Shown here one piece after another: positions 61,043 to 64,000 of a stretch of 64,000 bases of DNA. A program made the position numbers and the translations under genes. Each line of letters starts with the position of its first letter. Position 1 is the first letter of the stretch. The notes beneath the pieces are model-generated. The model had not been told where the DNA came from, made no database searches, and saw nothing but the letters and a program-made list of their open reading frames with translations. This stretch comes from Iris pallida (Eukaryota > Streptophyta > Magnoliopsida > Asparagales > Iridaceae): NCBI GenBank assembly GCA_029216955.1, contig JANAVB010033216.1:7241138-7305137 (forward strand). Direction: 5' to 3'.

Positions 61043-62705
61043 CGTCTCATGTATTTACTAGTAACTTTACATATTATATTGTTGTTAAAGTTAAAATTAA
61101 TACTTCTAAATTGTACTATAGCAAAACAAAATATTGTATTTTGGAAATTGAGTCTACATCTATTTTCAAATTTTAGTTTTAACCCTATATTTTTAGATAT
61201 ACAAAGTAATACTTAAAAATATTTTTGACTAATGAAAAGGTAGTTTTCAAATTATGATTTTTATGTAGGTAATTATCTAAAACACCTTGGGTAATAAAAA
61301 TGTAGTTCCAAATTATAAAATAATTTTCTAGTATTTCTCAAATATTTATCTAAAAATATTTTTATATAGATTCCCACTATTACAAACATTTTCTAAAATC
61401 ATATATTATTTATCCAAATTCTTCGATTATCATCCCATCCATGACAAATCTCCCTTTTCCTATTCCCTCACCACTCACATACTTCCTTATCTCGACCCTA
61501 GCTGATCCAACTGCTCTAGACCAATGGAACAACATATGACATCACTAGAAGCCCTTTGTGTAGTTGTAAACACAAAAGTCAGATATCATGCAACCTTGAT
61601 TATTGCAGCACACCAGGCGTCCTACCAGGCAAGTATACCTTGCTAATTAACTGTCAATTATTTATTTTCTGCATTATTTATTTTGTTTCATATTGTTAGT
61701 TTCCTTTGTTATAAACTGTGCGTCCAAGCCACACTTGGGTGCAAGCGACTCTATTAGTCGTTTTACTTTATTATATGCATGTTAACTTAGTGTTAGCTGA
61801 CTACCTTCTTGTTGGGGGATATCCTTATATCTCCTTTGGCTGTGACACTCACACTACACGGTTGGAGACATGTTGCTAGGGGCACGACTTATGGACTAGC
61901 TATCTCTAAAGTCGTGCGACAGTAGATATTCGTAACTACTATGACTAGGGTTTAGAGACTCAAGCAGTTACACAACTGGACGAGCCATGGACATGACTTG
62001 AACAGTATGGGAAATATTGGAGGAGGACAGTCGTTAGTGCGTATGGGAAGCCAAACAGGTAACCCACAGTCTCCGGATGGAACTGTGGCGATATATTTGC
62101 AGATACCCTCTGACGTTTTGGACGTTACGGTCGGATACAGATGACTGGATGCCAATTACGTACATATAGCCTAAAATCCTACCCATAAGCATTAAAGTTG
62201 TCCTCTAAATTGCACGTTAGGCGGTTAGAATCTCCTTTGCATATTTGTGTCTAGGATAGTCTTTTATATACTATTTTATTATTCTGACAGTTCATATTAG
62301 CTTGTTCTTTCTGTATCTTGCTACGTCCGTCTGAGGACCTGGTTTTTCCCCAGGTGTGTGTTCATGTCTTCCGCAGGTATTCTAGCCAAGGCCATGGTCT
62401 TCTCCATTCCTTCGAAGACAATTGTGCTTGGTTCGTCTTGCCATTTTTATCGCTCGATTTATTGTACATTTCTTTCATTGGGATAGTTGGTAGTGGACTT
62501 TGTCTCCGCCCAACGATTGTATCATAAATATTTGAATTGATTTTATATTATATTTCTTTTCATTATGGATGAGATTTAGTTTGTCTTGGATTACTGCATT
62601 TTACAGCTTATGTATTCATACGAAACCTATGTACTTCGTATGAATACAGCTGGCATGTCTACGTACTTGGTCCTACGTATTTTGGGACTGGGGCGTTACA
62701 CGTTG

Positions 62706-63814
62706 TGTTGTGCAGCGTCCCGTATCCAAATATGTGTCCAAAACAGTGGTAAAGTCGACTCAGTCGATTAGGGTTATGATCTACACACTAAAGGCTATAC
62801 ATACATGTAATTAGTTTTGGAAAACATGAATATTTATTTCTACGAGGCATTTCATCGAACACTATGAATAGTTCTCCGATACTCCTCCGATACATGTACC
62901 AAATGGATCTGATTTCTAACCAAACTTAACCTAGGGCTAGGGGGACCCTAAATGAATGCATCTATGGAGAGAAATCCAGAAATTACTAGGTTTAAAGGTC
63001 ATTACCAATTGAGAGTTTGAATCTTAATGAAAGCTTCTAGATCTCCACCAAGCTCCAATGGTCAAATTGCTTCCAATCCTTGATAGCTAGCCAATAGAGA
63101 CCTCTTCTATAGTATGGGAGTGATTTGCAATTGATTTGGTCCAATTTGGAGTTGATTTGGAGAAAGGGGTGAATTTGGGAAAGAACACTAAACTAGGGTT
63201 TGTAGGTTTAATGAAAGAGGCAAGAGGATGTGAACATGTGTTTATATTGGGGTGGGGGTCTCTTGATGGTAGCCTAGGGTTATTTCTAGGGTTAGGGTTA
63301 AGTTTCGTAAGGTTTGGAGGCCTCTACATACATAATTCAAGCCTTCCTAATAAAGGGGCTAAGTAAATATCTAGCCTTAAACAAATATCTACCTTTAAAC
63401 TAATATCTAGATATTCCTAACCTTGTCATGATGGAAGCTTCTAATCTAATATCTAGGCTCATGGATAATATCTAGGTTAGGGCAATTTTAGGTTAATCTC
63501 TAACAAAATACTTAGCACATTACCACTTAATCAAAATCCTAATTAATTCAAAAGTCACAAAATAACCAAAATATCCTTAGGCTAAAAAGTTGTAATCAGT
63601 CATTCTAATTATATGGTTAGGTCCCCGTGGTCATGGTTATTCTCTAGGCTTAACAATTTTAGGGTTACACTAGCAAAACACCAAAATCACAATGCACCAA
63701 ATTAAATGGTATTAAATTAATTAAAAATCACCATAAATCATGAATAATATTATTAAATAATAATTTTTTACAAAAGTTCAAAATTACCCTTGTTTCAGAA
63801 AAGTGGGTGTTACA
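62706..63814 (-). repeat. E1 right (5') LTR, second segment
   Basis: It resumes the LTR after S2 and the duplicated CGTTG, and ends AAGTGGGTGTTACA at 63814. On the minus strand this is the LTR start TGTAACACCCAC. Confidence 0.88.
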
Positions 63815-63819
63815 TGCAG
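63815..63819. other. E1 target-site duplication, right (TGCAG)
   Basis: Identical to 4443-4447. Confidence 0.9.
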
Positions 63820-64000
63820 TCCATAATATTTCCCTCATTCGGGATAGGGGACTGCTGCTGAGTCTGCTAAGACTGGGGTGTAGGAGCAAACCTCTCAAGA
63901 GCAGCAAGAGCTAGCTCATGCGCCTTCTCAACACTATCCCACATAGCAGCATTCTGCTCCCTCTGAGCTTTGGCCTGAATCCGTTGGGACTCGGCCTGAA
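63820..64000 (-). pseudogene. gag: G0 gag, N-terminal part (partial)
   Basis: Minus strand, open from the window edge: QAESQRIQAKAQREQNAAMW, VEKAHELALAALERFAP, one TAG (fits Gln), then Gln-rich sequence to GNIMDC at the TGCAG. It continues in frame into 4442 downward (KKMAPQIFKG), showing that E1 split one gag gene. Confidence 0.85.

Larger units (their letters stand above)
58748..62700. mobile_element. S2: solo LTR, 3953 bp
   Basis: The termini TGTAAAACCCC and GGGGCGTTACA are flanked by CGTTG. A plus-strand TATA box (CTATAAATAGG, about 59400) suggests plus orientation, but the ends alone would also suit minus. A C-rich tract (59640-60830) contains proline-rich open frames without known motifs. 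The last 1 kb resembles S1. Confidence 0.85.

Overview
The window is plant nuclear DNA made almost entirely of Ty3/gypsy LTR retrotransposons stacked inside one another. I found no host gene. The plant assignment rests on three things: chromovirus gag-pol with a C-terminal chromodomain-like segment, a Tat/Ogre-type element with a second archaeal-type RNase H, and a plant-mobile-domain-like gene with short introns. The species cannot be named from the sequence. Elements are labelled here in order of description: G0, T0, E1, S1, L1, E2, T1, S2.

Layout. G0, the oldest layer, is a minus-strand chromovirus seen at 1865-4442 and again at 63820-64000. Its gag reading frame resumes across everything between. 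T0 (1-1864, minus, running off the left edge) is a Tat-like element inserted in the G0 RNase H. E1 (4448-63814, minus, target duplication TGCAG) is inserted in the G0 gag and carries all the other insertions. The E1 left LTR (4448-6433 and 21280-22888, truncated) holds solo LTR S1 (6434-21274, duplication CTTAC). S1 is split by L1 (7246-18903, duplication ACTGG), a non-autonomous element with two ~4.5 kb LTRs and a 2.6 kb non-coding core. The E1 right LTR (55482-58747 and 62706-63814) holds solo LTR S2 (58748-62700, duplication CGTTG). The middle holds E2 (plus strand, LTR-gag-pol-LTR at 23567-54215) preceded by the tail of a second E2-type copy (22889-23566), then a piece of E1 gag (54216-55200). 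The E2 3' LTR is split by T1 (33760-51313, minus, duplication AGACC), a 17.5 kb Tat/Ogre-like element.

Gene content. E2 has one gag-pol frame (gag, protease, RT, RNase H, integrase, chromodomain) broken by about 13 stops, with an intron-like segment in the integrase. T1 carries ORF1, gag, protease, a repetitive linker, RT, a degenerate RNase H, an archaeal-type RNase H and integrase on the minus strand. On the opposite strand, downstream of integrase, is a captured plant-mobile-domain-like gene with its own TATA box, introns and poly(A) signal. T0 carries an ORF1 that is open all the way to the window edge.

Most interesting signal. The Tat-type elements are filled with dense arrays of a short motif whose core differs between families: (A/G)CCGCAT(A/G) in T1 and GGGCGCAT(A) in T0. 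In T0 the motif lies on both strands and in every reading frame of ORF1, so it appears to be maintained as DNA rather than as protein. The long chromovirus LTRs show a parallel pattern: an ordered series of separate short-motif arrays, in the same order in E1, E2 and L1. This recalls the motif arrays recognised by VANDAL anti-silencing proteins, but any such function here is inference.
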